A DNA stretch of 64,000 bases from Hypericum androsaemum (lineage: Eukaryota; Streptophyta; Magnoliopsida; Malpighiales; Hypericaceae): the NCBI GenBank assembly GCA_963995505.1, contig OZ023184.1, positions 18,226,228-18,290,227 on the forward strand, read 5' to 3'. Below are positions 49,201 through 59,912 of the stretch, piece after piece (position 1 is the stretch's first letter; the number at the start of each line of letters is the position of its first letter). The notes beneath the pieces were generated by a model that worked only from the letters and a program-made list of their open reading frames with translations, was not told the DNA's origin and searched no databases. A program made the position numbers and the translations under genes.

Positions 49201-49876
49201 GTAAATAAGTGGGTGGTTGGGCCTGGAAAGTTCTTCCGTGAGAAAATGCTCGAGAAGGGGACGGTTATGCCAATGCCGGATATCAGAGATAATATGCCGA
49301 AAAGGTCATTTTTGCCCCGGCTGATAACCTCCAAGATCCCCTTCTCCAGCTCCAAGATCGAGGACATAAAGGAGATTTTCCAGGCCGCCGACGATTCAGC
49401 GATGGAGAAGATCATCAAGGACGCACTAAAGGAGTGCGGGCGGGCCTCTAGCGCCGGGGAGACAAAATGGTGCGTAGGATCAGCCGAGAACATGATCAGC
49501 TTTTTCACCTCTGTGCTTGGGAGGGACATCGCGTTGAGAAATACCGAGAACTGTCAAGGGGTCAAAGGAGGACATCATGATTGGGGAAGTCAATGGAATC
49601 AACGGCGGGATGGTCACCAAGTCGGTCTACCAGATTTTGTACCCGTACCTACTCTATTACTGCCACTCGGTGCCCAAGGTTCGGGTTTACGAAGCGGATC
49701 TTTTGGACCCGAATAGCAAGGCGAAGATGAACCATGGGGTTGCGATATGCGACCTGGACACCTCGTCCTGGAGCCCCACCCACAGCGCATTCTTGTCACT
49801 CGGATCTGAACCGGGTAAGATCGAGGTCTACCATTGGATCTTCGAGAATGATATGACTTGGACTGTTGTTGAGTGA
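46223..49876 (+). pseudogene. PG1-beta/BURP pseudogene split by a transposon
   Basis: Homology starts inside exon 2 (the region equivalent to IRNDIPKSP), so the signal-peptide exon and the N-terminus are missing. The left part, 46223-47172, has a +1 frameshift near 46335 and a stop at 47147. A PIF/Harbinger element (47173-49059) interrupts the gene. The right part, about 49063-49876, resumes the repeat-to-BURP region (TFKEYADKKAVGFSQYSN), has another frameshift near 49555, and has lost BURP histidine/cysteine pairs: the first CH is deleted (KSVYQILYPY), the third is CD, the fourth is YH. It is closer to gene C than to gene A (ARAHSFSTY, GVPNVFSTYA, NRANDxF shared with C). Confidence 0.92.
47173..49059 (-). 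mobile_element. PIF/Harbinger element encoding only the Myb-like protein
   Basis: Lies inside the BURP pseudogene. The ends read GACTATCAGCATACG and, inverted on the right, GACCAACAACATCCATG; TGA precedes the left end (47170-47172) and follows the right (49060-49062), a possible 3-bp target duplication. On the minus strand, 48553-48059 encodes WSVKEDTVLISSFLYVSED, GVSLWERLSALYHQAQ and LKGRYKRLNASAQKWIGAYM, the Myb/SANT-like start of Harbinger ORF1. Frame 47893-47597 (GREAAKKRKEKGKAGDEVSS and a coiled, lysine-rich stretch) is its C-terminal part; a frameshift or stop lies between them. No DDE transposase is present. Direct repeats (ATAAAATAAGAACAAATTA near 47520-47590) sit downstream. Confidence 0.8.
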
Positions 49877-49879
49877 TGA

Positions 49880-51385
49880 TCAGTTCGATATCGTTGTGTG
49901 TTTATCTTTTGTTCAAAAAATTGTTGTTTTGTTTTTCATATGCTAATTTTACAAAGTTCGTGTTTCTAAAAAAAAATTAATTTGTGATCAATCTTTAAAT
50001 TTCATAGAAAATTCATCCAAGTAATAAGAATTTAAATCATGCCAATATAAAAGTAATTAAAAGAATTGAAATCGTGGATTTAGAGGTCCATTTTTGATTT
50101 TACTCAAATAACATTTTCTATAAATCTGTGAACAACGACAAATTGAGGAACGGCATGTGACCTAAAAAGGAAAGAAAAGGAAAAGTATGGCCCATCCAAG
50201 TTGTCCTGCCACGAGAGACAGCCTGTTTCCGCGTGGCACTGACTCAATTTTATTTTCGTTTTTTGTTTAATTGAAAGGAATAAAAAATGAGTAGATATAT
50301 AATGAGTAGATGATTACACAGATTTTGTTCTCATGCGATACGATGATCATACAAATAATAACAGATAATAAAATTAGTTGATTTTGAGATGACCAAAAAG
50401 TTAGAATTTGTATATGCAACTCAAAACTTTAAAACATTCTACACAATGCTCGTTAGCTTGCACAAACAGAGAGTGGCATTTTTATCTAAAAAATAAAAGT
50501 TGTCTTAATGACCTTGGGTGTTAGACAAGGAGGGCGAGGAAAGGGTACTAATCCATGGAGGAAAGGATCAAGCAATTTGATTTATATACCGGATACAAAA
50601 TAACCCCGGTTGAATTGCACCACGATGATTTTTTTTTTTTTGGTCAGGTGAAAATTTTAGATATTTGGGTCTGATGTTCAGGTCATCATTTTGTCAACGC
50701 AAAAAGTCCGTCCTCATGACAAGAAATGAATTAAAGAGAAATTACATGGGAAGGGCAACGCAGATAAATCAAAGTGGCTCCAAGCTGTTCTTTTTTGGTG
50801 TAAAATACAGAAGGTAGTCAAAATGGACGAGCAGTTTAATGTTCTTGCTTCAATTGTGCTTGGACTGGATATATTCGTACATTAATGGTTCCACTTCCAT
50901 TTGCATGTTTTCGAGTATACATGTAGGCAATTACCATATTGCTAATTTTGAGAGAGACATTCACGCTTAAATGGTGACGTGGGGACTGCAATCTGCATGA
51001 TATCATCGGATCGATGACTCCTTGTGGAATAGAAAAAAATGAGAATGACAGAGAAGAGGGGAAGGAAAGAGATTGAGAGGAAAAGAAAAAAAAGGATATA
51101 TTTTCAAAATATAATTCACTTGGGACGGGGTTTGGAATGGGAATGGGCTAGGAAATTGTATTGTGGTTTTAACGAGTGGGAATTCCTGTGGTATATTTTC
51201 TCTATCATAAATTTTTTCTCAAAGTGATTTTATTACGATAGAATTTTAACAAAACTACAGCATGTAAAAGGGTTAGTTCCACTTGGGATTCACATTTGGG
51301 GTAGTCAACTGAGGAAGGAGATTGGGTTTGAGAAGTGAGTCAGGACCAATCTGGATGAAAGAAGAGTCATTAGATCAATTTTTAA
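49880..51385. other. Intergenic, nothing recognised
   Basis: AT-rich spacer after the pseudogene. No gene or clear mobile element seen. Confidence 0.4.
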
Positions 51386-51479
51386 AATCACATGCAAGAT
51401 TTAATGGTCAAAATTCACGCGGTGTGTTTTGGTCATTTTATTAAATCCCCCCTAACCCAAAACTTAAGATCCAAGAAAC

Positions 51480-51800
51480 CGTTACCTCGTCCACATGTTC
51501 CTCTCCGGCGTTGGCATCATCCTTGTCGCTGGCAACCGCTCGTCGTCGCTAGCGAGTGGAGTTCAGCAACCGTCCAGCAGTCAGCTCAACGATGCAAGGC
51601 CGGCTCGGTGATGCGAAGACCGTCCTCTACAAGATCTTCGACTCTAAGGAGGAGGCCGACGAGGAGGGAGTGTGGCAGGAGACGAGAGCGTGGGACCATC
51701 TCCGTCTTCAATGGGTCCACGAGGGGCTACAACATTGAATCCCTTGTCGTCAGCCTTAACACGGACGGCCCTCTTCACCATCATCGTCTCTAGCACCCAC
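51480..51800 (+). pseudogene. Possible polyol-transporter-like fragment
   Basis: Within a GC-rich patch the frame at 51591 reads MQGRLGDAKTVLYKIFDSKE, which resembles the loop after PESPRWLVMQGRLGDAKRVL in plant polyol/monosaccharide transporters. Only about 20 residues match; flanking sequence in this frame does not continue the family, and the open frames of 133, 79 and 60 codons overlap one another in different frames. At best a decayed fragment. Confidence 0.3.
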
Positions 51801-51929
51801 CATGACCTCTCTTCATTTGGTTGGTTCGTAGAGGTACAAAAATGGATGTGGTGCGTGGGTTTTCAGGGAAGCGACGAAGGGGTTTGGGATTTTGCCGACC
51901 ACTCTTCGTGAAGACGAAGGGAATTTCAG

Positions 51930-52250
51930 AAATGGATGTTGATTACAATGATTGAACATCATCTTGATGGTAGTAGTGACTCACAGAATTATCGAAGCGT
52001 AACAATTTTTATCACATTAATGCATGCACCGTATTTGGTAAAGTTACCCGAAGTTGTGTTGTAGCCTGCCTCGGCACCAAAAGTAATTGATGGGATTCCA
52101 ATAGTGGCCAAAAAATCAATTGAAGGTGATTGGGGCGTGGCAACAGATGTAGTGAAGGCAATAATAGCCTTGATACACTAATGAAGAAGTAGGAGAGTCG
52201 GCTAGAAAAAATCTATTCGCTTGTAACTTTTTCTTTATTTTTTCTTGCTT
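51930..52250. other. Intergenic, nothing recognised
   Basis: Spacer between the GC-rich patch and the first minisatellite block. No gene. Confidence 0.35.
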
Positions 52251-52255
52251 TTATA

Positions 52256-52755
52256 TCGAATGGTAAATCCGGTTATGTCAAATGGTATGTCCTATTTTTT
52301 GAAAAGAAATGGTATGCCATATTATATCAAATGATATGTTCGGTTATGTCAAATGATATATGCCCAATAATATCGAATTGTATGTCCAGTTATGTCAATT
52401 GGTATGCTCGATTATATCGCATGGTATGTCTAGTTATGTCAAATAGTATGTCCAATTGTATCGAATTGTATGTCCAGTTATATCAAATAGTATACCCAAT
52501 TATATTAAATAGTATGTCTGGTTATCTTAAAATGGTATGTTCGGTTATGTAAAAATAATTATAATAAAAAAATTAATTAATTAAACGATACAGTACAAAA
52601 GCTGTACATTGTATATCATTTTATCATGACACGACATACCATTTTATTATAACGTGGCATACTATTTTTTTATTACTGGACTTACCATTTTCTGACGAGT
52701 GTGCCATCTCTTTTTTCCTTGGTAGGTTATAGTTGTACATGGCATACCATTTTAT
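52256..52755. repeat. 22-bp-period minisatellite, direct then inverted
   Basis: From 52256 to about 52550 there are roughly a dozen degenerate units with cores GGTATGTCC and GGTTATGTCAAAT. After a short AT-rich spacer, 52628-52755 carries the core in inverted orientation (ACATACCATTTTA, GGCATACCATTTTA). The two halves could form an extended stem-loop. A 73-codon frame across it is only the repeat being read. Confidence 0.75.
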
Positions 52756-52765
52756 CGAATTTGGC

Positions 52766-53968
52766 TTCAGTGGGGACTACATAAAAGATGTCCCAATGGA
52801 GGGGACTAAATATGGGCCGCTAGATTTGATTACTCATTCAACGGCCAAAATTTAAAGAGGTTACTTAAAGGGAAAACTCGATATTTAACCCAATACATAT
52901 TAACCTAAATGTAATAGTCCTTCTCTCCTTCCCCTTTCTTCTTTGTCTAAAAGCTTGACTTCCCTCCCTCTCTTCTCTGTCTAAAAAAAAATCTAAAACC
53001 TTCATGCCTGATCGAAGATGACTCCCCCCCTCCACCATGATGCGTTGGATCGAGAATGCTCGGGAGAGTCACTGTGAGTGGGACTGTTCCAAAAACTTTC
53101 ACTTGGACGTTGATTTTAACCTGTTTGAGACAAAAATGTCACATACAATAATATTTACCTTCGATTTTTCATCATCACCAAATGCTTGCTTGCTAGCTGC
53201 TTCGCACCATGAGTGTACAATGAAATGGTTTATCAGCTTATTGGTATGTAACTGTATGACATTGGTTTTGTTGGGTTAAAATCTTATTTGTTTTGTTGGT
53301 TTCTCTTATGTTTTACATTGGTATGTAATTGTATGAAAATTGGTATGTATGTGTAATCATATTGGTATGCATTGTGTGTTTGTTAAGTTATATTGATATA
53401 TTTGTTAAATGATATTGATTGTATTATGAGGTAAAATTGGTATACATATTTCTTGTCATTGGTATCTGACTGCATTGTAATTAGTGTGCATTTACAATCA
53501 TGCATATGCAATAATATTGGTATACATTATGTGTTTGCTCAGAAGAAAACCAAACCAATATCGTAGAAGAATGAAACTAATATCAGAGTATAACGAAACT
53601 AATATGAGAGTAGAATGAAACCAATATGAGAGTAGAATGATATCAATATTAGAGAAGATATCAGAGTAGAAGGACACAAATATCATAGTATAAGAAAACT
53701 AATATTATGGAAGAAGGAAACTAATATCCGAGTACAAGTATACCAATATTTTCATAATTGTATTTCCATAAATTATATTGTTCTCCATAATTGTATTGTT
53801 TGGCTGATATTATTTTCTTTTTTAATTATTTCTATAATTGTATTATTCTTAAATTGTTGCTTGACTTTGTTAATAATAGTTGTTCAATATTATTCCTAAT
53901 TATTTTTTTATTACCTAAATTATCCTTTGATCCTCTTTAGTAGAGACTATCCATGTTCTCACTGCATC
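52766..53968. mobile_element. TIR-like element with expanded minisatellite (copy X2)
   Basis: The head CAGTGGGGACTA, then GGAGGGGACTAAAT and GGGCCGCTAGATTTGATT, matches the head of the element at 32.87 kb. A tail near 53930-53968 has TAGTAGAGACTATCC in inverted resemblance. The middle has ATTGGTATG-type units at 53230-53530 and inverted ACCAATAT-type units (GAAACCAATATGAGAGTAGA) at 53548-53760. At about 1.2 kb it is four times the size of copy X1, mainly through repeats and unrelated filler. Confidence 0.45.
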
Positions 53969-53969
53969 T

Positions 53970-55645
53970 TGACACTTCCATTTTGTCACGACACGTTTTC
54001 CCTTGCTATGAAATGAGCCACTGTACTTGAATACTTAACCTAAAATTCAAAAGAACACGAGGAGTCAAAAGAAAGTCCAAGTGCCTTCATCTATTTGATA
54101 AGACAATTTCTGAAAGCGAAACGGCAAATTTTGAAATATATATACCAAAGGATAAGCCAGCCAACTTGGGCAATTTTTTATGTTCAGCATTTTACCTAAA
54201 ATAGAAATTGGACGGAATACTTTTATAGCTCTAGTTTGACCTAATTATTAAATGAATGATACAATATATTTGTAAACAAAATAAAAAATTTCCTTAATAA
54301 TTTATCGAAAATCTTCGATTTGTTAATGCTCGGTATGCTGGGAGTCAACACTACCACTAAAGTTACTGATAGAAAAGGTTGAGTATTTGAATTGTTTGAA
54401 TCCCTAACGACATGATAGTTCCCACTAACTCAATGGAAAGACCACTGCATTACATATAATATCTCGTGATTTGATCGACTCTTTCCATAAAATAACATAA
54501 TTTTTTATCGTGTTTCAAGCGTCATATATCTATCAACTTCAACTTAGTCTCTAAATCACACCATACTAGTAGAATAATGTCAACTTATCCATATCTTGTT
54601 TGGTTCATGTCTTACAACCGACTCTGGTCGTTTTTTAATATCAAAGAATCAAAAAATCTATTATGTTATGTGCACAATATAATTAAGTGCAATCTTTGTG
54701 TCCTTATTGCTAAATAACAATGTACAGCTGGCACCCCTAAAAAAACAATGTACAGCTGGCCAATTCTGCTGCCATTGATGACAATTTATCTTATCTCTTT
54801 TTTTTAGAATCACAATTTATCTTATCTCGACTACATGGCGTGTATACCGTGGCATTGATAGGAACATCAATGCACCGACGGTTGCTTCCACTTGAATTAT
54901 TATCTCCAATATATTGTTAAATTATTACTTGGGGCTAAATGTATTAATTAGGTATGGCATTTCTACCCCATAACACATCTATGTTGTTGTCTATATATAA
55001 TCAATTTGTTTTGCCTAAATTTATTATTTATTATCTGATTTTCATTACACGATATATACTAAAATCATCGAGCACTTATATCTATTAATATATGGTTATT
55101 CTAACTTAATACAAAATTTGAAAAAGGTTTTGTTCATATAATAATGAATAGGCATTACAAATGTCTCTGAACTAACCCAAGTGTGTTCATATATCTTTTT
55201 TTAGAATTTTTTTTTGTTGAGAATTTAGCGTGTTCATATATCTAGAACTTGAAAAGGATGGCTGCTTCACTGCATGGCCAAGACGGGACAATGACTTACC
55301 AAGGAAACCAAGAATCCTACAAACAAATATTGTTATAACTTATCCAAAATTCAGATATCCAACTCTAAAAATTTAAAATTTGGAATGAACTATTCCGCCA
55401 TTCTTTACGATCATGTGTCATATTTAAGTTCAAATGAGTGTCCATATACCCGAAATTTACGAAAAAAACCAAAATCTCCACGACAAAGATAACGTACATA
55501 AATGTTTGTTATAATCAAACATAATTTGGTAGATGGGTAGCACATTAAATTTGGTGTCCCTTATTTCCCCGTAGTGAGGGAAAGCTGTGCACTTGCTTTC
55601 ACGACATTTATCACAGGCGGAGCAGGGGACTCAAAGTTTCAGTTA
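53970..55645. other. Spacer and 3' flank of BURP gene C
   Basis: AT-rich, no gene recognised. The last hundred bases before 55649 are the 3' untranslated region of the minus-strand BURP gene. Confidence 0.4.
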
Positions 55646-55648
55646 CCA

Positions 55649-57656
55649 TCAATCAGCAACAGTCCAGGTCATATCATTCTCGAAGATCCAGTGGCAGACC
55701 TCGATCTTACCCGGTTCGGACCCGAGCGACAAGAAAGCACCGTGGGTGGCGCTCCAGGACGAGGTGTCTAGGTGGCATATCGCAACCCCATGGTTGATCT
55801 TGGCCTTGCTAATCGGGTCCAAAAGAGCCGCTTCGTAAACCCGGACCTTGGGCACCGAGTGGCAGTAATAGAGTAGATACGAGTACAGAGTCTGGTGGCA
55901 TGAGACCGACTTGGTGACCATCCCGCCGTTGATTCCTTTGACTTCCCCAATCACGATGTCTCCCTTTGACCCCTTGACGTTCTCGGTGTTCCGAACCGCA
56001 ATGTCCCTCCCAAGCACAGAGGTGGCAAAGTCGATCATGTCTTCGGCTGACCCTACGCACCGTTTACTCTCCCCGGCGCTCGGGGCCCGCTCGCACTCTG
56101 CCAGAGCGTCCTTGATGATCTTCTCCATCGCGGAATCGTCGGCGGCGTGGAAAATCCCCTTTATGTCCTCGATCTTGGAGCTGGAGAAGGGGATCTTGGA
56201 GGTTATCGTCCGGGGCAAAAACGACCTTTTCGGCATCTTATCTCTGATATCCGGCATTGGCATAACCGTCCCCTTCTTGAGCATCTTCTCACGGAAGAAC
56301 TTGCCAGGCTCAACCACCCACTTATTTACCGAAATGCCACTCTTCTTCGCCGCCTCCTTGACCTCGTCCAGCGTCGCCGTTACCGAGTCGGTGGAGTACT
56401 GGCTGAAGCTGACAGCCTTTTTGTTGGCGTACTCCTTGAACGTGCTGTCTCGGCCTACTCCTTGAACGTACTCCTGGAAGCCGACCTTGGCGTTCTCGGC
56501 GCCCTGGCCGTAGCCGGTGAAATTGTCGGTGCCTCCGTTGTAGCTCTTGCCGTAGTTGCGGAAGTTGACCTTGGCGGCGTTGGAGTTCTTCGCGTACGAC
56601 TGGAACGAGTCTTCGCCGATGTTGGATAGCTCGCGATAAGTGGTGAAGGAATCTACGCCGGCGTTCCCGCCGGCACCGTAGTTCTGGAAGTCGTTCGTCG
56701 GAATGTTCGCGATGTATACGCCTTTCTCAGACGCGCCGTATTTGGTGAACTTGTCATTAGCGCGGTTTCCAGACTCGCCATAGTTGACGAAGCCAGAGGC
56801 GATCACGTTCGAGTTATTGGCGTAGGTGGAAAACACGTTGGGGACGCCGTTACCGTTCTTCCCGTAGCTGGTGAAGTTCTCGTCCCCGACGTTAGCCTCC
56901 GTGCTGTAGGTGGAGAACGAGTGGGCCCGGGCGTTGCCGTCGTCGCTGTAAGAAGTGAACCTCAGAGTGGGGATATTGACCCCCCTGTGGTATTCCTTGA
57001 ACTCGCCGGATCCGCCGGTGGCGCCGGCGCCGTAGGAGTTGAACCTCTGGTCGGGGTCACCAGGGTCATCTCCGAAAGGCACGTAGCTGGAAAACTTGTC
57101 CTTCCTTCCGGAGGCATCGCGGGAGTACCTCCGAAAGTTGTCGACGTGGCCAGGCTCTGCGTCGGAGTAGTTCTTGAACGTGTCGAACCCGCCGGCGCCG
57201 GCAGTCCCGTAGCTGGTGAACTTCTTGTCGTGGTAGACGGCGAAGTTGACGTTCCCGTCGTGCTTCTCAAGCGACGGTCTCGGATCGGGGTAGCAGAAGA
57301 GCTTCGCGGAGGAGCAGAAGTCCGGGAGGTGGGTCCCGAGGGAGTTGGAGGAGGCGAGCTTCGAGAAGGCGGCCGATTCGACGGCGTTTAGAGGGGAAGC
57401 CTTGGAGAGCAGAAACGGCGACTTTGGGATGCCGTTTCGGATCTCTTTGCTCCAATACCGGATCAGCGAGGCTCGTGGAGTGAACGGGTTAGTGGTCGTT
57501 TTCGTCTCTTCCACTGCGTTAGATACCTGCATTATGATAATTAAGGATAAACATAGATTAATTCGTAAATGAAAGTTAATGAGGAAATATACAACGTACA
57601 GTAAGGAAGAGGAGGAAGATGGTGGTTGTACTAGTAATTTGATTTTTGATTTTCAT
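55649..57656 (-). CDS. PG1-beta-like BURP-domain protein (gene C)
   Basis: Second intact member of the cluster, transcribed toward gene A. Exons 57656-57600 and 57526-55649 join across a GT-AG intron at the same place as in gene A (after the signal-peptide exon) and encode 644 residues. Exon 1 reads MKIKNQITSTTTIFLLFLT, a signal peptide. The mature part repeats the family order: TPRASLIRYWSKEI, FxxYG repeats (FTSYGTAGAGGFDTFKNY onward), then the BURP domain with all four CH pairs, the first at residue 562 (CH-X10-CH-X27-CH-X25-CH). Compared with gene A it has extra residues in several repeats (GVYIANIPTNDF) and a partly duplicated EYVQGVGRDSTFKEY segment. Probably a secreted apoplastic protein that associates with polygalacturonase; expression differences from gene A cannot be judged here. 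Confidence 0.94.
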
Positions 57657-57690
57657 TTTGTTTTTTCTTATTGCAGCGGAGTGGAGGGAT

Positions 57691-57700
57691 TTATTTATAA
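57691..57700 (-). promoter_or_regulatory. TATA box of BURP gene C
   Basis: On the minus strand TTATAAATAA, 35-45 bp upstream of the ATG at 57656. This is close for a TATA box to a start codon, so the leader is very short. Confidence 0.5.
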
Positions 57701-57719
57701 GGGACTTTTTAGAAAAAAG

Positions 57720-59280
57720 GCGATAGGGTGTGGGATTTATTGTCCGTTTCTGTTTGTGGTTTTAGTTCAATTTAGGCGGCGGCTGGATGGATGATGGTGG
57801 GTCGGGTTTGGATTGAGAATGGCCCCTACCATTTGGATCGAAAGATACGTGACATTTTTTTTGAAAAAAGGTTAAAATATAGGGAAAAAAACTCGCGCAG
57901 TGTAACAGGGGATCACTAACATGTTATTATTGATAACTGGCATTCCAGTGTCGTACTACGCGGGCCATTATCAATAATTGGAAATGTCAATGTCGTAACC
58001 GGGATATGCTATTGTCAGAATCGGAACATGTCATTATTGGTCTTTCAGTACAAACGATCTGAAATGACTCCTTTACTCTGGACCCAGTCCACTGTCTGGT
58101 GGGTCACTAGTGGATATTTTTGAACTTATTAGATTCGAGAATCTGTGAAAACTTATAGTATTATGAAATTCATAAAATTTGAATTCGTGATTTTTATAAG
58201 TGATTATAAGCTATTTACTACTGGGAACAATTATTATTAGTAGAAAAATATGAGAAATTTTATACTGATTTTTTATACCTAGTCATTTGTCTTCACCAAT
58301 TTACCAGAACCATGTAGATTGGTGGGTCAACTTACTAATCAAATGACTGCAATGACTAATTATAGAATAAAATCTTACAATAATTGTGACTTGCCTAATA
58401 AAGACAATTCATACTAGAAAATGAAGTTCTTGATCAAATAATAACTTAATTGTTATCTTTTGTTTTTAGCACGGGAAAAACTATTTAAAAACAATCTTTA
58501 TAACAGAAGATATAATACACATTTTTTTGAAGGTTAAGATATAATACATATAATTCTATATCGCATACTTATGATTTTCATTTTTACTTTGTCACACGTA
58601 AACATTAACTACACTTTTGTAAACTTTATTTAACATCTTGAACTCATATAACTCAAAATCTGTTGAAATGGACAATTCAAAGTCTCATGTTTTGTTTTCT
58701 TTGGTCGAAGGGTTTTAGTTCGCTAAATTTTTGAAGGATAGATTTTTTTTGAGCAGGATAGATTTTTTGAAGGATAGATTTTGGGAGTTGCATATGTCGG
58801 TATTTTAAGTATAAAATGATACATGTGGTACTATCGATAATATTCTTTTTCTTGGGAGATTTTTTTAATTAGATTTTACCTGTAAGAATTTTGACGAGAC
58901 CGATAACTTCAACCTCGTAAAAGTAAATTTTATGTTCTCTATATTTAGATAAATTTTAAATACTATTATGATTAATAAAATAATTGCAAGAGGATAATGG
59001 CATGGTCGTGATTGCCACCAACCGTCGCAACGTTGAAGGTGGTCACCGTCACGCACCTGCGGCCTTGGTGCTTGTAAGAGTTATCATAGAATTTCAGATT
59101 TTGCACGCATCTTCCAATCTTATTTTAGATGTTATCAATTATCATTGTTGGATTAAAAATGAGATTTTGTATGTTGTGTGTTAAAGATGTTAATACCTGT
59201 ATTGCTTGGACACGAATAGATAAGTAAATAAATTTTATTTACGTACTCTAATTTTTAAATAAAGTTTACAAATTTGTGGT
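57720..59280. other. Intergenic upstream of BURP gene C
   Basis: AT-rich spacer. No gene recognised. Cis-elements of gene C would lie in the first few hundred bases. Confidence 0.4.
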
Positions 59281-59282
59281 TA

Positions 59283-59875
59283 ATATATACACGTGATAAA
59301 GTAAAAAGGAGAATAAACGGACCATAAGACTAGACAATGGTGGCCAAAGTGTAACCAGATTACACTAGAAGACAAAAATAAAAATAAAAATAAAAAAAGA
59401 AAGCAAAAAAGAAAAAGAGAAAATGGGTTGGTCAGGCCCTTGTGTGGCTGCCCGCCCCTGACACAAACCTGGTTAAGCAATTATTATTATTATTTTTTAT
59501 TTCTCAATCTATATATTTAATTTTGTATAAAAATTCGTATAAATAATAATGTATGTGGATGAAAAAAATTAATTCTTTGTTTGATAACCTAGTTGGACTA
59601 GATGACCACAAGTAATATATACACGTGATAAAGTAAAACGGACCATAAAACTAGAAATGGTGGCCAAAGTGTAACCAGATTACACTAGAATTGGTCCCTT
59701 GTGCGGCTGCCCGCCCCTGACACAAACGTGGTTAAGCAATTATTTTTTTTAACTTTCTCAATCTATATCTTTTAATTCTTTATGAATATTCGTATAAATA
59801 ATAATGTATGCGGATGAAAAAAAATTATTTATTTATTTGATAACCTGGTTGAAGTAGGTGATTACTGTGAGTAAT
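59283..59875. repeat. Direct duplication of ~300 bp
   Basis: Copy 1 begins at 59283 and copy 2 at 59612 (AATATATACACGTGATAAAG in both). Shared blocks in order: GGTGGCCAAAGTGTAACCAG, GGCTGCCCGCCCCTGACACA, GGTTAAGCAATTATT and CGTATAAATAATAATGTATG. Copy 1 has an extra A-rich stretch. No coding potential. The ERF-carrying element lies just to the right. Confidence 0.88.
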
Positions 59876-59912
59876 AAAATATTTGTTTGAGTTGAGTTGT
59901 ACGGGATGAAAG

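Noticed and set aside
52256..53760. A CRISPR-like array
   Set aside because: Units are degenerate with no unique spacers of fixed length, in eukaryotic nuclear DNA; they are minisatellites.
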